DNA from: Hydrogenophaga sp.
GTDB lineage: Bacteria; Pseudomonadota; Gammaproteobacteria; Burkholderiales; Burkholderiaceae_C
DNA: 64,000 nt
Assembly: GCA_016790705.1 (NCBI GenBank)
Contig: JAEUOT010000055.1
Span: forward strand, 1 to 64,000
Direction of reading: 5' to 3'
Shown: one piece after another, positions 13,092-22,332 of the stretch
Position numbering within the stretch: position 1 is the first letter of the stretch
How the letters are laid out: each line of letters begins with the position of its first letter
Program-made: the position numbers and the translations under genes
Notes under the pieces: generated by a model
Database searches by the model: none
What the model was told of the DNA's origin: nothing
What the model saw: the letters and a program-made list of their open reading frames with translations, nothing else

Positions 13092-13850
13092 ATGAACACA
13101 CACACCGGCCAGGTCCTGCTGGTCACCGGGGGCAGCCGCGGCATCGGCGCCGCGACAGCGCGGCTGGCGGCCCGGCAGGGCTGGGCCGTGGCGGTGAACT
13201 ACACCACCCACTCGCTGGCCGCCGACGAGGTGGTTCGCGCCATCCGGGCCGAGGGCGGTCACGCAATCACCGTGCAGGCCGACGTCGCCGACGAGGCGCA
13301 GGTGCTGCGCATGTTCGAGAAGGTGGACGCCAAGCTCGGGCGCCTGACCGGGCTGGTCAACAACGCCGGCGTGGTGGACGTCAGCGCGCGGGTCGAGGAC
13401 ATGAGCGCGGCGCGCTGGCGGCGCATGTTCGACATCAACGTGTTCGGCAGCTTCCTGTGCGCCCGCGAGGCGGTGCGTCGCATGAGCACCCGCCACGGCG
13501 GAGAGGGTGGCGCCATCGTCAACCTCTCCAGCGCCGCCGCGCGCCTGGGCTCCCCCGGCCAGTACGTGGACTACGCCGCCGCCAAGGCCGCGATCGACGC
13601 CTTCACCATCGGACTGGCCAAGGAGGTGGGCGCGGACGGCATCCGTGTCAACGCCGTCCGGCCCGGCCTGATCGAGACCGAGATCCATGCCTCGGGCGGC
13701 CTGCCCAACCGCGTCAACGAACTGAAGCACCTGGTCCCGATGCAGCGCGGCGGCTCCGCCGACGAAGTGGCGCAGGCCATCGTCTGGCTGCTCTCGCCGG
13801 CCGCCAGCTACACCACCATGAGCCTGCTGGATGTTTCCGGCGGACGCTGA
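13092..13850 (+). CDS. Short-chain dehydrogenase/reductase (SDR)
   Basis: 252 aa, classical SDR. It has the NAD(P)-binding TGGSRGIGAATARLAA near residue 11, an NNAG motif (VNNAGVVD), catalytic Ser in NLSSAAARLG and the YxxxK pair in YVDYAAAKAA, followed by VRPGLIETEIH. The family includes 3-oxoacyl-ACP reductases and glucose dehydrogenase-like enzymes. The next gene encodes a MaoC-type hydratase 14 bp downstream, so the pair may act on beta-hydroxyacyl or enoyl substrates; this is inferred from neighbourhood. Confidence 0.9.
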   Translation: MNTHTGQVLLVTGGSRGIGAATARLAARQGWAVAVNYTTHSLAADEVVRAIRAEGGHAITVQADVADEAQVLRMFEKVDAKLGRLTGLVNNAGVVDVSARVEDMSAARWRRMFDINVFGSFLCAREAVRRMSTRHGGEGGAIVNLSSAAARLGSPGQYVDYAAAKAAIDAFTIGLAKEVGADGIRVNAVRPGLIETEIHASGGLPNRVNELKHLVPMQRGGSADEVAQAIVWLLSPAASYTTMSLLDVSGGR

Positions 13851-13864
13851 CCCGGAAGGACACC

Positions 13865-14386
13865 ATGACCGCGACCACGCCCGAAAACAGCCCGCACATC
13901 AAGATCTGGTGGGAAGACCTGGAGATCGGCCAGACCCGCGACCTGGGCACGATCTCGCCGACGCGCGAGGAGATCATCGCCTTCGCCTCGCAGTTCGATC
14001 CGCAGCCCTTCCACCTCAGCGAAGAGGGCGGCAAGGCATCGGTCTTCGGCGCGCTCAGTGCCAGCGGCTGGCACACCTGCGCCATGGCCATGCGGCTGAT
14101 GGTGACCAACTTCCTGCACGAGACCTCCAGCCTCGGCTCGCCCGGGCTGGAGAGCCTGAAGTGGACCAAACCGGTCTACCCCGGCGACGTGCTGCGGCTG
14201 CAGCACACCATCACCGAAAAGCGTGCCATGAGCAAACGCCCCGACGTCGGTCTGGTGCGCACGGTCTGGGAGATGTTCAACCAGCGCGATGAGAAGGTCC
14301 TGCACATGGAGGGCTACGGCATGTTCAGGTTGAAAGAGCCCCCACGCTCCGCCGCTGCGCGGGTCGCTGCCCCCCACGGGGGCTGA
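13865..14386 (+). CDS. MaoC-like hot-dog fold dehydratase
   Basis: 173 aa. Single hot-dog domain of the MaoC/(R)-enoyl-CoA hydratase family. The hydratase segment reads FASQFDPQPFHLSEEGGKAS, with the Asp/His pair, followed by ASGWHTCAMAMRL. The start at 13865 follows a GGAAGG ribosome-binding site. The last dozen or so residues (PPRSAAARVAAPHGG) are encoded by an extragenic repeat rather than by family sequence, so the native C-terminus has been overrun by the repeat. Probably one operon with the SDR gene. Confidence 0.88.
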   Translation: MTATTPENSPHIKIWWEDLEIGQTRDLGTISPTREEIIAFASQFDPQPFHLSEEGGKASVFGALSASGWHTCAMAMRLMVTNFLHETSSLGSPGLESLKWTKPVYPGDVLRLQHTITEKRAMSKRPDVGLVRTVWEMFNQRDEKVLHMEGYGMFRLKEPPRSAAARVAAPHGG

Positions 14387-14416
14387 TCTGCCTCGGGGCG
14401 GCCCGGCGGCAGATCG
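14336..14416. repeat. Extragenic GC-rich repeat, copy overlapping the MaoC gene end
   Basis: A segment with CCCCCACGCT...CCGCTGCGCGGGTCGCTGC, then CCCCCCACGGGGGCT and CTCGGGGCGGCCCGGCGGC. The reverse complement of 55518-55602 aligns with it almost end to end. This copy supplies the end of the MaoC reading frame and its stop codon. Similar elements are, as I recall, common between genes in Comamonadaceae. Confidence 0.7.
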
Positions 14417-14451
14417 TTCGCGCGCCCACGCTCCGCCTCACAATAGCGGGC

Positions 14452-15072
14452 ATGAATTTCAAGCCCCTGATCACGCTGCTGGCGATCGTCAACCCGCTGG
14501 CCATCGTGCCTTTCTTCATCCACTACACGCAAGGCTTCAGCGCGGCCCAGCGCAAGCGCACCATCCTGATCTCGTCCTTCAGCGCGTTCGCGGTGATCGC
14601 GGTCTGCGCGGTGGTGGGCCTGCAGGTGCTGGAGTTCTTCAGCATCTCGCTGGCGAGCTTCCAGGTCGGCGGCGGCATGCTGCTGCTGACCTCGGCGCTG
14701 TCCATGCTCAACGCCCAGCCGGCCGAGGCCAAGGCGACGCGCGGTGAGGTCGATGACGCGGCCACCAAGGCCTCGATCGCGGTGGTGCCGCTGACGATCC
14801 CGCTGCTGACCGGCCCGGCCACCATGTCCACCGTGGTGATCTATGCCGACCAGGCCAAGACCTTCTTCCAGCACGCGGCCCTGGTGGGCTACGGCGTGGT
14901 GGTGGGTCTGGCCACCGCCGTGTGCTTCGCGGCAGCCAAGCCGATCGCCCGCGTGCTGGGCCAGACCGGCATCAACGTGATGACGCGGCTGATGGGGCTG
15001 ATCCTGGCGGCGCTGGCGGTCGAGGTGATGGCCGCCGGCCTGGTCAAGCTGTTTCCGGCGCTGGGCGCCTGA
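14452..15072 (+). CDS. MarC family integral membrane protein
   Basis: 206 aa with six hydrophobic segments. It matches the MarC/UPF0056 family: an N-terminal LLAIVNPLAIVPFFIHYT segment, TKASIAVVPLTIPLLTGPATMST in the middle, and NVMTRLMGLILAALAVEVMAAG near the C-terminus. The family was once linked to multiple antibiotic resistance, but no transport activity is firmly assigned. The ATG at 14452 is the family start. A 7-bp inverted repeat (CTGGGCG/CGCCCAG) spans the stop codon without a T-run. Confidence 0.9.
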   Translation: MNFKPLITLLAIVNPLAIVPFFIHYTQGFSAAQRKRTILISSFSAFAVIAVCAVVGLQVLEFFSISLASFQVGGGMLLLTSALSMLNAQPAEAKATRGEVDDAATKASIAVVPLTIPLLTGPATMSTVVIYADQAKTFFQHAALVGYGVVVGLATAVCFAAAKPIARVLGQTGINVMTRLMGLILAALAVEVMAAGLVKLFPALGA

Positions 15073-15090
15073 GCCGCCCAGTGCGGGGCG

Positions 15091-15810
15091 TCAACCGAAC
15101 TTGATGAACAGCTTGCTGTAGGGCGCCTTGACTTGGCCGATGGCCTTCTCGATCTGAGCCTTGTCGCCCGCCATCAGGGCCGCGTTCAGGGCCTCGACCG
15201 AACGCATCACGCCACCCAGCAACGCCTTGAACTCCGGCGAGGCCTGCACTGACGCCGGTGCCTCGCTGGCAAGCTTGGTCGCCAGGTAGGACAGGACACC
15301 GGCCTGTGCCGCCAGCTGTGGCATGCCGTCACCGGCCTTGAGCCACTTCGGTCCCTCGTCAAGGAGGTGTTCCATCTGGGCGTGGTACGCGTTCATGTGG
15401 TCGCTGTAGACGATCACCTGGTTTTGGCGCCTCAGCTCGCTGAGCAGGTCGCGCACACCCTCCAGCGTCGCATGCGCTTGCGGCAACTGGCCGCTGGCCA
15501 CCTGTTGCGACGCCGTGGCGTAGGACGCATCGACGCCGGCCAGCGTCCTGGCCATCAGCGCGTCGTTGGCATAGGGAACGGTGGGCTGAGATTTCACGAG
15601 TCGTGACACCTGGTCCCAGGCCGACTGCGCCTGCTTGAGCGCCTCGGCCGATTCGCCCGGCTGGCCAGCGTTGGTTTTGAACAGCGCGACGCGGTAGGGC
15701 GCATAGGCGCTCTGAATCGCCTCGGTCACCGGGTCGGCTGCCCAGACCGGGAAAGAACATGCGCTGGCAACCGCAGCGCTCAGGAGGGCAAAGGGGCGTT
15801 TGAGGAACAT
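15091..15810 (-). CDS. Hypothetical periplasmic helical protein
   Basis: 239 aa, started at the ATG at 15808-15810 (MFLKRPFALLSAAVASACSF). A signal peptide ends at VWAAD near residue 25. The mature part is almost entirely helix-forming (many Ala/Gln/Leu heptads) with no cysteine motif or heme-binding CxxCH. A histidine-rich patch (YSDHMNAYHAQMEH) could bind metal. I do not recognise the family. A longer reading extending to 16179 only adds sequence overlapping the GntR gene. Convergent with marC. Confidence 0.65.
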   Translation of the reverse strand: MFLKRPFALLSAAVASACSFPVWAADPVTEAIQSAYAPYRVALFKTNAGQPGESAEALKQAQSAWDQVSRLVKSQPTVPYANDALMARTLAGVDASYATASQQVASGQLPQAHATLEGVRDLLSELRRQNQVIVYSDHMNAYHAQMEHLLDEGPKWLKAGDGMPQLAAQAGVLSYLATKLASEAPASVQASPEFKALLGGVMRSVEALNAALMAGDKAQIEKAIGQVKAPYSKLFIKFG

Positions 15811-15896
15811 GGGCAATATCCGCAGGGTAGTGAGTCGCTCAGGATACTCACTACCGTATGCTGGCCGCAATCCCCTTTGCCGGGCAGACACCTGCT

Positions 15897-16619
15897 TTAC
15901 ACGCCCTTCGCATGGCGCAGCAGGATGTCGCAGGTCAGGCGGATGTGCGCCTCCAGCGCCAGCGCGGCGCGCGCCTCCTGCCGGGCCATGGCGGCCTGGA
16001 AGATGCCTTCGTGCTCGGCGTGCACATCCCGCACGAAACCGGGCGTCGCACCCAGCCGGATGGCCACGTGGCGGTAGCGCTCCCCGTGGCGGTAGAGGAT
16101 ATCCAGCAGGTGCCGCGTCCAGGGCGAGCTGTAGCCGGCGATCAGGGCTTCGTGAAACCGCCGGTTGACCCGCTCCCACTGGTCGGGGTCACGCCCCGCG
16201 CCGTGCGACTCGGTCTCGGTGAGCCGGTCGAATGCCTCCCGGACCGCCCGCTCCCATTCGGCGTCACCGTGCCGCACCGAATGGCGCAAGGCTTCGGTCT
16301 CCAGCCGCACGCGGGTATCGGTGAGATCACGCAGATCGTCCAGCGAGATCGCGCTGACCCGGTAGCCGCGCTGCCCCTCGACCGTGACCAGCGCGTCCGA
16401 CACCAGCAGCGCCAGCGCCTCGCGCAGCGTGCCGGCCCCGACGCCGTAATCGTCCTTGAGGTGCTCGACCCGCAGCCGCAGGCCCGGCGGCAGGTGGCCG
16501 CAGACGATGTCGTGGCGCAGCGCCCGGTAGGCGCGCTCGGTCAGTGTCCGCGGCTGCGGATCGTCACTGCGCGGTGCCGGTCCGGCGGCCTGCGGTGTGT
16601 GAAGCAGTTCTTGCCACAT
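15897..16619 (-). CDS. GntR family (FCD-type) transcriptional regulator, AphS-like position
   Basis: 240 aa, started at the ATG at 16617-16619 (MWQELLHTPQAAGPAPRSDD). It has an N-terminal winged helix (LTERAYRALRHDIVCGHLPPGLRLRVEHLKDDYGVGAGTLREAL split over the GntR motif) and a C-terminal all-helical FCD domain with the metal-ligand pattern (R-RFHEALIAG and HEGIFQAAMARQ). It lies 8 bp after dmpR in the same direction, so it is probably co-transcribed. In Comamonas testosteroni TA441 a GntR regulator, AphS, represses the homologous phenol genes; I infer the same role here. Confidence 0.85.
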   Translation of the reverse strand: MWQELLHTPQAAGPAPRSDDPQPRTLTERAYRALRHDIVCGHLPPGLRLRVEHLKDDYGVGAGTLREALALLVSDALVTVEGQRGYRVSAISLDDLRDLTDTRVRLETEALRHSVRHGDAEWERAVREAFDRLTETESHGAGRDPDQWERVNRRFHEALIAGYSSPWTRHLLDILYRHGERYRHVAIRLGATPGFVRDVHAEHEGIFQAAMARQEARAALALEAHIRLTCDILLRHAKGV

Positions 16620-16627
16620 GGTCGTGC

Positions 16628-18307
<1,680 letters not shown>

Positions 18308-18341
18308 GGATGTCTCCGGAATGGCGCTCTTTGTCGCCGTG

Positions 18342-18353
18342 AATCTCGATATT
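18342..18353. promoter_or_regulatory. Candidate dyad operator in front of dmpR
   Basis: AATCTCGATATT, an imperfect palindrome with a TCGA core, 35 bp upstream of the dmpR start. It is the reverse complement of the dyad at 18559-18570, and the match extends to 16 of 17 positions (18342-18358). Placement at each of the two divergent promoters suggests a shared repressor such as the GntR protein. Confidence 0.5.
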
Positions 18354-18401
18354 TTCAGCGAAGGACGCTGCTGGCGGCAAGCCGTGCCGAGGCCGCCCGC
18401 A

Positions 18402-18450
18402 TTTGATCATCTGAGCAAATCCGCCGCCACCCGGCTGCTCAAATCGTCAA
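18402..18450 (+). promoter_or_regulatory. Two upstream activator sites for DmpR
   Basis: Site 1 is TTTGATCATCTGAGCAAA (18402-18419), an inverted repeat of TTTG(A/C)TCA half-sites. Site 2 is CTGCTCAAATCGTCAA (18435-18450). Compared with the XylR/DmpR-type site TTGATCAATTGATCAA I count 13 of 16 and 12 of 16 matches. Their centres are about 32 bp apart (three helical turns) and about 175-207 bp upstream of the predicted transcription start, as expected for enhancer-like binding. Confidence 0.7.
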
Positions 18451-18558
18451 CCAGATCACGAAGCTCCCCGGTTCGGGGTCGAGTTAACGCTATCGGCCTC
18501 ACCCGATCCATGCAGATGCTGCGCTGCACATGGCCGATTTTCTAGGGACTTTCCCTGA

Positions 18559-18570
18559 AATATCGAGATT
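18559..18570. promoter_or_regulatory. Candidate dyad operator near the dmpK promoter
   Basis: AATATCGAGATT lies 21 bp upstream of the -24 element of the sigma-54 promoter. With flanking CTGA it mirrors the site at 18342-18358 as an inverted copy. It falls between the activator sites and the core promoter, a position where a bound protein could block the DNA loop. A related CGAGATTTTT recurs at 24383-24392 in the dmpQ spacer. Confidence 0.5.
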
Positions 18571-18590
18571 TTTCGGCAAAACGCCGGCCG

Positions 18591-18607
18591 CTGGCATGGG
18601 CGCTGCA
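18591..18607 (+). promoter_or_regulatory. Sigma-54 (-24/-12) promoter of the phenol operon
   Basis: CTGGCATGGGCGCTGCA matches the YTGGCAC-N5-TTGCW consensus, with GG (18593-18594) and GC (18605-18606) separated by exactly 10 bp. The predicted start is near 18618, 19 bp before the dmpK ATG. The promoter lies 140 bp downstream of the activator sites and is therefore the expected DmpR-controlled operon promoter. Confidence 0.8.
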
Positions 18608-18636
18608 AAGGAGGCCGGCGACCAGCACCACCCGCC

Positions 18637-18927
18637 ATGACATCCCTCGACCCCGCCACCCCAGCCGATTTCGACCCCCGCCGCAAGTTCATCCGCGTGG
18701 TGGAGACCCGCCCGGACGGCATGGTGGAGTTCGAGTTCGCCGTCGGCGAGCCCGGGCTGTTCGTGGAGATGGTGATGCCCGCCGCGGAGTTCCGGCAGTT
18801 CTGCCAGGACCAGGGCGTCACCCCCACCCAGGGTGCGCTGCCCGAAGCGGCCGCCGGCACCCAGGACCACGAATGGGACTGGAGCCTGCGCGCGGCGCGC
18901 GAGAAGCACTTCCGCCACGAACCCTGA
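18637..18927 (+). CDS. dmpK: Phenol hydroxylase assembly/accessory subunit P0
   Basis: 96 aa, the first gene of the phenol hydroxylase operon. DmpK-type proteins are small accessory subunits that help assemble the active oxygenase but are not part of the catalytic cycle. The sequence carries the family segments RKFIRVVETRPDGMVEFEF and WDWSLRAAREKHFRHEP. The start ATG at 18637 lies about 19 bp after the predicted transcription start. Confidence 0.92.
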   Translation: MTSLDPATPADFDPRRKFIRVVETRPDGMVEFEFAVGEPGLFVEMVMPAAEFRQFCQDQGVTPTQGALPEAAAGTQDHEWDWSLRAAREKHFRHEP

Positions 18928-18980
18928 TCCGCGCCCTGAGCGCACCTTTGACAGAGAACCACCCGAGGAGACCCACCGCC

Positions 18981-19973
18981 ATGCAGATCGACCTTCGTAC
19001 CGTCAGCATCACGCCGCTGCGGCAGACCTTCAACCACATCGCCGACCGCATCGGCGCCGACAAGGCGGCCTCGCGCTACATCGAGGCGACGATGGACGTG
19101 CAGGCCAACGCCAACTTCCACTACCGGCCGACCTGGGACCCCGAGCACGAGATCTTCGACACCGGCCGCACGAAGGTGGTGATGGCCGACTGGTACGTGC
19201 TCAAGGACCCGCGCCAGCTCTACTACGGCACCTACACCCAGGCCCGCGCCCGGATGCAGGAAACGGCCGAGGCCGATTTCGACTTCGTCGAGGAACGCGG
19301 CCTGGCCGAGGGCTTCGACGACAGCGCGCGCCGCGCCACGCTGGACTTCTATCTGCCGCTGCGCCACGTCGCCTGGGGCGCCAACATGAACGGCGCTTCG
19401 ATGTGCGCCTACGGCTACGGCACCGCCGTCACCCAGGCCTGCCTCTACGCCGGCATGGACCAGTTGGGCATCGCCCAGTACCTCACGCGACTGGGCCTGC
19501 TGATGGGCCAGCAGGGAGACCTGGAGGCCGCCAAGCACGCCTGGCTGAACGCCCCGGCCTGGCAGGGCCTGCGCCGATACGTCGAGGACACGCTGGTGAT
19601 GAAGGACTGGTTCGAGCTGTTCGTGGCGCAGAACGTCGCACTCGACGGCATGCTGTTCTGCCTGGCCTACAAGGAAGTCGACGGCGTCATCGCCGCCAAG
19701 GCCGGCCCCACGGTGTCGATGCTCACCCGCTTCCAGGCCGAATGGTTCCAGGACCACTGCAAGTGGGTGGACTCGGTCATCAAGGGCGTGGCCGCCGAGA
19801 GAGAGGCCAACCAGAAGCTGGTCAGCGGCTGGTACGCCGCCTGGCGCCAGCGTGCCGCCGATGCGCTGGACCCGGTCGCCCGCTTGGCGCTGGGCGACGG
19901 CGCCGGCGCCGCGCTGGCCAAGTGCCGCAGCAACCTGGACGCGCGCATGGCCAAGGCCGGCCTGTCGGTCTGA
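18981..19973 (+). CDS. dmpL: Phenol hydroxylase P1 subunit (oxygenase beta)
   Basis: 330 aa, the smaller oxygenase subunit of the (alpha-beta-gamma)2 phenol hydroxylase. I start it at ATG 18981 (MQIDLRTVSITPLRQTFNHI), preceded by GAGGAG. An earlier in-frame start at 18873 would overlap dmpK and has no family counterpart. Typical segments: HVAWGANMNGASMCAYGYGT and MLFCLAYKEVDG. Like its homologues it has the oxygenase-like helical fold without the diiron ligands and supports the DmpN subunit. The spacing to dmpK is 53 bp. Confidence 0.93.
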   Translation: MQIDLRTVSITPLRQTFNHIADRIGADKAASRYIEATMDVQANANFHYRPTWDPEHEIFDTGRTKVVMADWYVLKDPRQLYYGTYTQARARMQETAEADFDFVEERGLAEGFDDSARRATLDFYLPLRHVAWGANMNGASMCAYGYGTAVTQACLYAGMDQLGIAQYLTRLGLLMGQQGDLEAAKHAWLNAPAWQGLRRYVEDTLVMKDWFELFVAQNVALDGMLFCLAYKEVDGVIAAKAGPTVSMLTRFQAEWFQDHCKWVDSVIKGVAAEREANQKLVSGWYAAWRQRAADALDPVARLALGDGAGAALAKCRSNLDARMAKAGLSV

Positions 19974-20005
19974 CCGCCCCCACACACCCCGAACAGGAGC
20001 ACCCG

Positions 20006-20275
20006 ATGTCCAACGTGTTCATCGCCTTCCAGAAGAACGAAGAGACCCGCGCCATCGTCAACGCCATCGTGCGTGACAACCCCGAGGCGTCCATCAACGA
20101 GCAGCCCGCGATGGTGCGCATCGACGCGCCCAACCGCATGGTCATCCGCCGCGAGACCGTGGCCGACGAGATGGGCCGTGATTTCGACCTGCAGGAAATG
20201 CACATCAACCTGATCACGCTGACCGGTCACATCGACGAGACCGACGACGAGTTCACCCTGAGCTGGGCGCACTGA
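20006..20275 (+). CDS. dmpM: Phenol hydroxylase P2 regulatory (coupling) protein
   Basis: 89 aa, the cofactorless effector protein that binds the oxygenase and couples electron delivery to hydroxylation (MmoB/DmpM family). Starts MSNVFIAFQKNEETRAIVNA at 20006 behind an AGGAG site. The middle segment IRRETVADEMGRDFDLQEMH is diagnostic. A GC-rich reading in the same frame extends far upstream through dmpL but is only a shadow. Confidence 0.94.
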   Translation: MSNVFIAFQKNEETRAIVNAIVRDNPEASINEQPAMVRIDAPNRMVIRRETVADEMGRDFDLQEMHINLITLTGHIDETDDEFTLSWAH

Positions 20276-20312
20276 GCGCGGCACCGGCCACACCCCCACA
20301 GGAGACATTCCC

Positions 20313-21860
20313 ATGGACATGAAAGTCAACAAGAAGCTGGGCCTGAAGGACCGCTACAACCTGATGACCCGCGACCTGGCCTGGACGCCGACCTACCAGG
20401 CCGTCAAGGACGTCTACCCCTTCATGGAGTACGAGGGCATCAAGATCCACGACTGGGACAAGTTCGAGGACCCGTTCCGCATGACGATGGACGCGTACTG
20501 GAAATACCAGGCCGAGAAGGAGCGCAAGCTCTACGCCATCATGGACGCGTTCACCCAGAACAACGGCCACCTGGGCGTGACGGATGCGCGCTACATCAAC
20601 ACGCTCAAGCTGTTCATGACCGGCGTCTCGCCGCTCGAATACATGGCCCACCGCGGCTTCGCCCACGTCGGCCGCCAGATGGCCGGCGCCGGCCCGCGCG
20701 TGGCCTGCCTGATGCAGAGCCTGGACGAGATCCGCCACGCACAGACGCAGATCCACAGCCTCTCGAACTACAACAAGCACTACAACGGCTTCCAGAACTG
20801 GCGCCACCAGCACGACCGCGTCTGGTACCTCTCGGTGCCCAAGAGCTTCTTCGACGACGCCGTCTCCTCCGGCCCGTTCGAATTCATGATCGCGATCGGC
20901 TTCGCCTTCGAGTACGTGCTGACCAACCTGCTGTTCGTGCCGTTCATCTCGGGCGCCGCCTACAACGGCGACATGGGCGCCATGGCCTTCGGCTTCTCGG
21001 CCCAGTCCGACGAGTCGCGCCACATGACGCTGGGCCTGGAGATCATCAAGTTCATCCTGGAACAGGACCCGGACAACCTGCCCATCGTGCAGGCCTGGCT
21101 GGACAAGTGGTTCTGGCGCGGCTATCGCGTGCTGACGCTGGTGGCGATGATGATGGACTACATGCTGCCCAAGCGCGTGATGAGCTGGAAGGAAGCCTGG
21201 GAGATCTACGCCGAGGAAAACGGCGGCGCCCTGTTCGCCGACCTGGCGCGCTACGGCATCAAGACGCCCGCCGGCTGGGAGCAGGCCTGCAAGGACAAGG
21301 ACCACCTCTCGCACCAGGCCTGGAACGTGTTCTACAACTACGGCGCGGCCGCCCCGTTCCACACCTGGGCGCCCAGCGAGCAGGACATGGACTGGCTCTC
21401 GGCCAAGTACCCCGAGACCTTCGACAAGTACTACCGGCCGGTGTGGGAGCACTACCGCAAGGAGCAGGCCGAGGGCCGGCGCTTCTACAACACCACGCTG
21501 CCCATGCTGTGCCAGACCTGCCAGATCCCGATGTTCTTCACCGAGCCGGACGATCCGACCAAGATCTGCTATCGCGAGAGCACCTACCACGGCATGAAGT
21601 ACCACTTCTGCTCGGACGGCTGCAAGCACATCTTCGACAACGAGCCCGAGAAGTACGTGCAGAGCTGGCTGCCGGTGCACCAGATCTACCAGGGCAACTG
21701 CTTCGAGCCGGATGTCGATCCGACCAAGCCCGACTTCAACCCGCTGGCCGAGGTGCTGCGCTGGTACAAGATGACCTGGGGTGTCGACAACCTCGACTTC
21801 GCCGACTCGCCCGACAAGAAGAACTTCGAGCAGTGGCGCCAGATGGCCACCGGCAACTGA
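20313..21860 (+). CDS. dmpN: Phenol hydroxylase P3 subunit (diiron oxygenase alpha)
   Basis: 515 aa, the catalytic diiron subunit that hydroxylates phenol to catechol. The six carboxylate-bridged diiron ligands of the family are present: E109, E139 and H142 (in LDEIRHAQ), E200, E234 and H237 (in SDESRHM). A C-terminal YHS-type zinc domain carries the pairs CQTCQ and CSDGCKH. Length and motifs match DmpN/TouA-type proteins. Downstream dmpO follows at 18 bp. Confidence 0.97.
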   Translation: MDMKVNKKLGLKDRYNLMTRDLAWTPTYQAVKDVYPFMEYEGIKIHDWDKFEDPFRMTMDAYWKYQAEKERKLYAIMDAFTQNNGHLGVTDARYINTLKLFMTGVSPLEYMAHRGFAHVGRQMAGAGPRVACLMQSLDEIRHAQTQIHSLSNYNKHYNGFQNWRHQHDRVWYLSVPKSFFDDAVSSGPFEFMIAIGFAFEYVLTNLLFVPFISGAAYNGDMGAMAFGFSAQSDESRHMTLGLEIIKFILEQDPDNLPIVQAWLDKWFWRGYRVLTLVAMMMDYMLPKRVMSWKEAWEIYAEENGGALFADLARYGIKTPAGWEQACKDKDHLSHQAWNVFYNYGAAAPFHTWAPSEQDMDWLSAKYPETFDKYYRPVWEHYRKEQAEGRRFYNTTLPMLCQTCQIPMFFTEPDDPTKICYRESTYHGMKYHFCSDGCKHIFDNEPEKYVQSWLPVHQIYQGNCFEPDVDPTKPDFNPLAEVLRWYKMTWGVDNLDFADSPDKKNFEQWRQMATGN

Positions 21861-21878
21861 GCACAAGGAGACACGAAC

Positions 21879-22235
21879 ATGGCTGTGAAATCTGTCGGCA
21901 CGTACGCGTTCGCCCCCAAGGACAGCGTGGACAAGTTCCCCGCGCCCCTGCTCTACATCGGCTGGGAAGACCACATGATGCTCTGCGCACCGTTCTGCGC
22001 ACCGTTCCCGCCGGTGATGAAGTTCGGTGACCTGGTCAAGGGCGCACTGCCCGGCTTCTATGGCGCGCACCCCGAGTTCGCCCGCATCGACTGGGACAAG
22101 GTCGAGTGGTTCCGCTCGGGCCAGCCCTGGAAGCCCGACATGGACAAATCCCTGGCCGACAACGGCCTGGAACACAAGTCGGTGATCCGCTTCCGCACCC
22201 CAGGCCTGACCGGCCTGAGCGGCTCGGCCCACTGA
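21879..22235 (+). CDS. dmpO: Phenol hydroxylase P4 subunit (oxygenase gamma)
   Basis: 118 aa, the small third oxygenase subunit needed for the assembled hydroxylase. Starts MAVKSVGTYAFAPKDSVDKF with an AAGGAG site, and includes the conserved FPAPLLYIGWEDHMM and PAFCAP-like FCAPFPP segments. After its stop codon a 97-bp spacer with competing hairpins precedes dmpP, the longest gap inside the K-P block. Confidence 0.93.
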   Translation: MAVKSVGTYAFAPKDSVDKFPAPLLYIGWEDHMMLCAPFCAPFPPVMKFGDLVKGALPGFYGAHPEFARIDWDKVEWFRSGQPWKPDMDKSLADNGLEHKSVIRFRTPGLTGLSGSAH

Positions 22236-22268
22236 CCTTCCCCTCCCCGCGCCCATCGCCCACGCCAG

Positions 22269-22312
22269 CCCCCGGGTCCGCCCGGGGGCGCGTGGCCGAC
22301 CCCGGGCGGACC
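22269..22312 (+). promoter_or_regulatory. Competing GC-rich hairpins in the dmpO-dmpP spacer
   Basis: Two mutually exclusive stems share a segment. Stem A is CCCCCGGG-TCCG-CCCGGGGG (22269-22288). Stem B pairs GGTCCGCCCGGGG (22275-22287) with CCCCGGGCGGACC (22300-22312), 13 perfect pairs. Stem B ends 20 nt before the TTG start of dmpP. There is no T-run, so these look like mRNA-stability or translation-control structures rather than terminators. Confidence 0.6.
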
Positions 22313-22332
22313 GTGTACCCGGAGCCCCTGAC

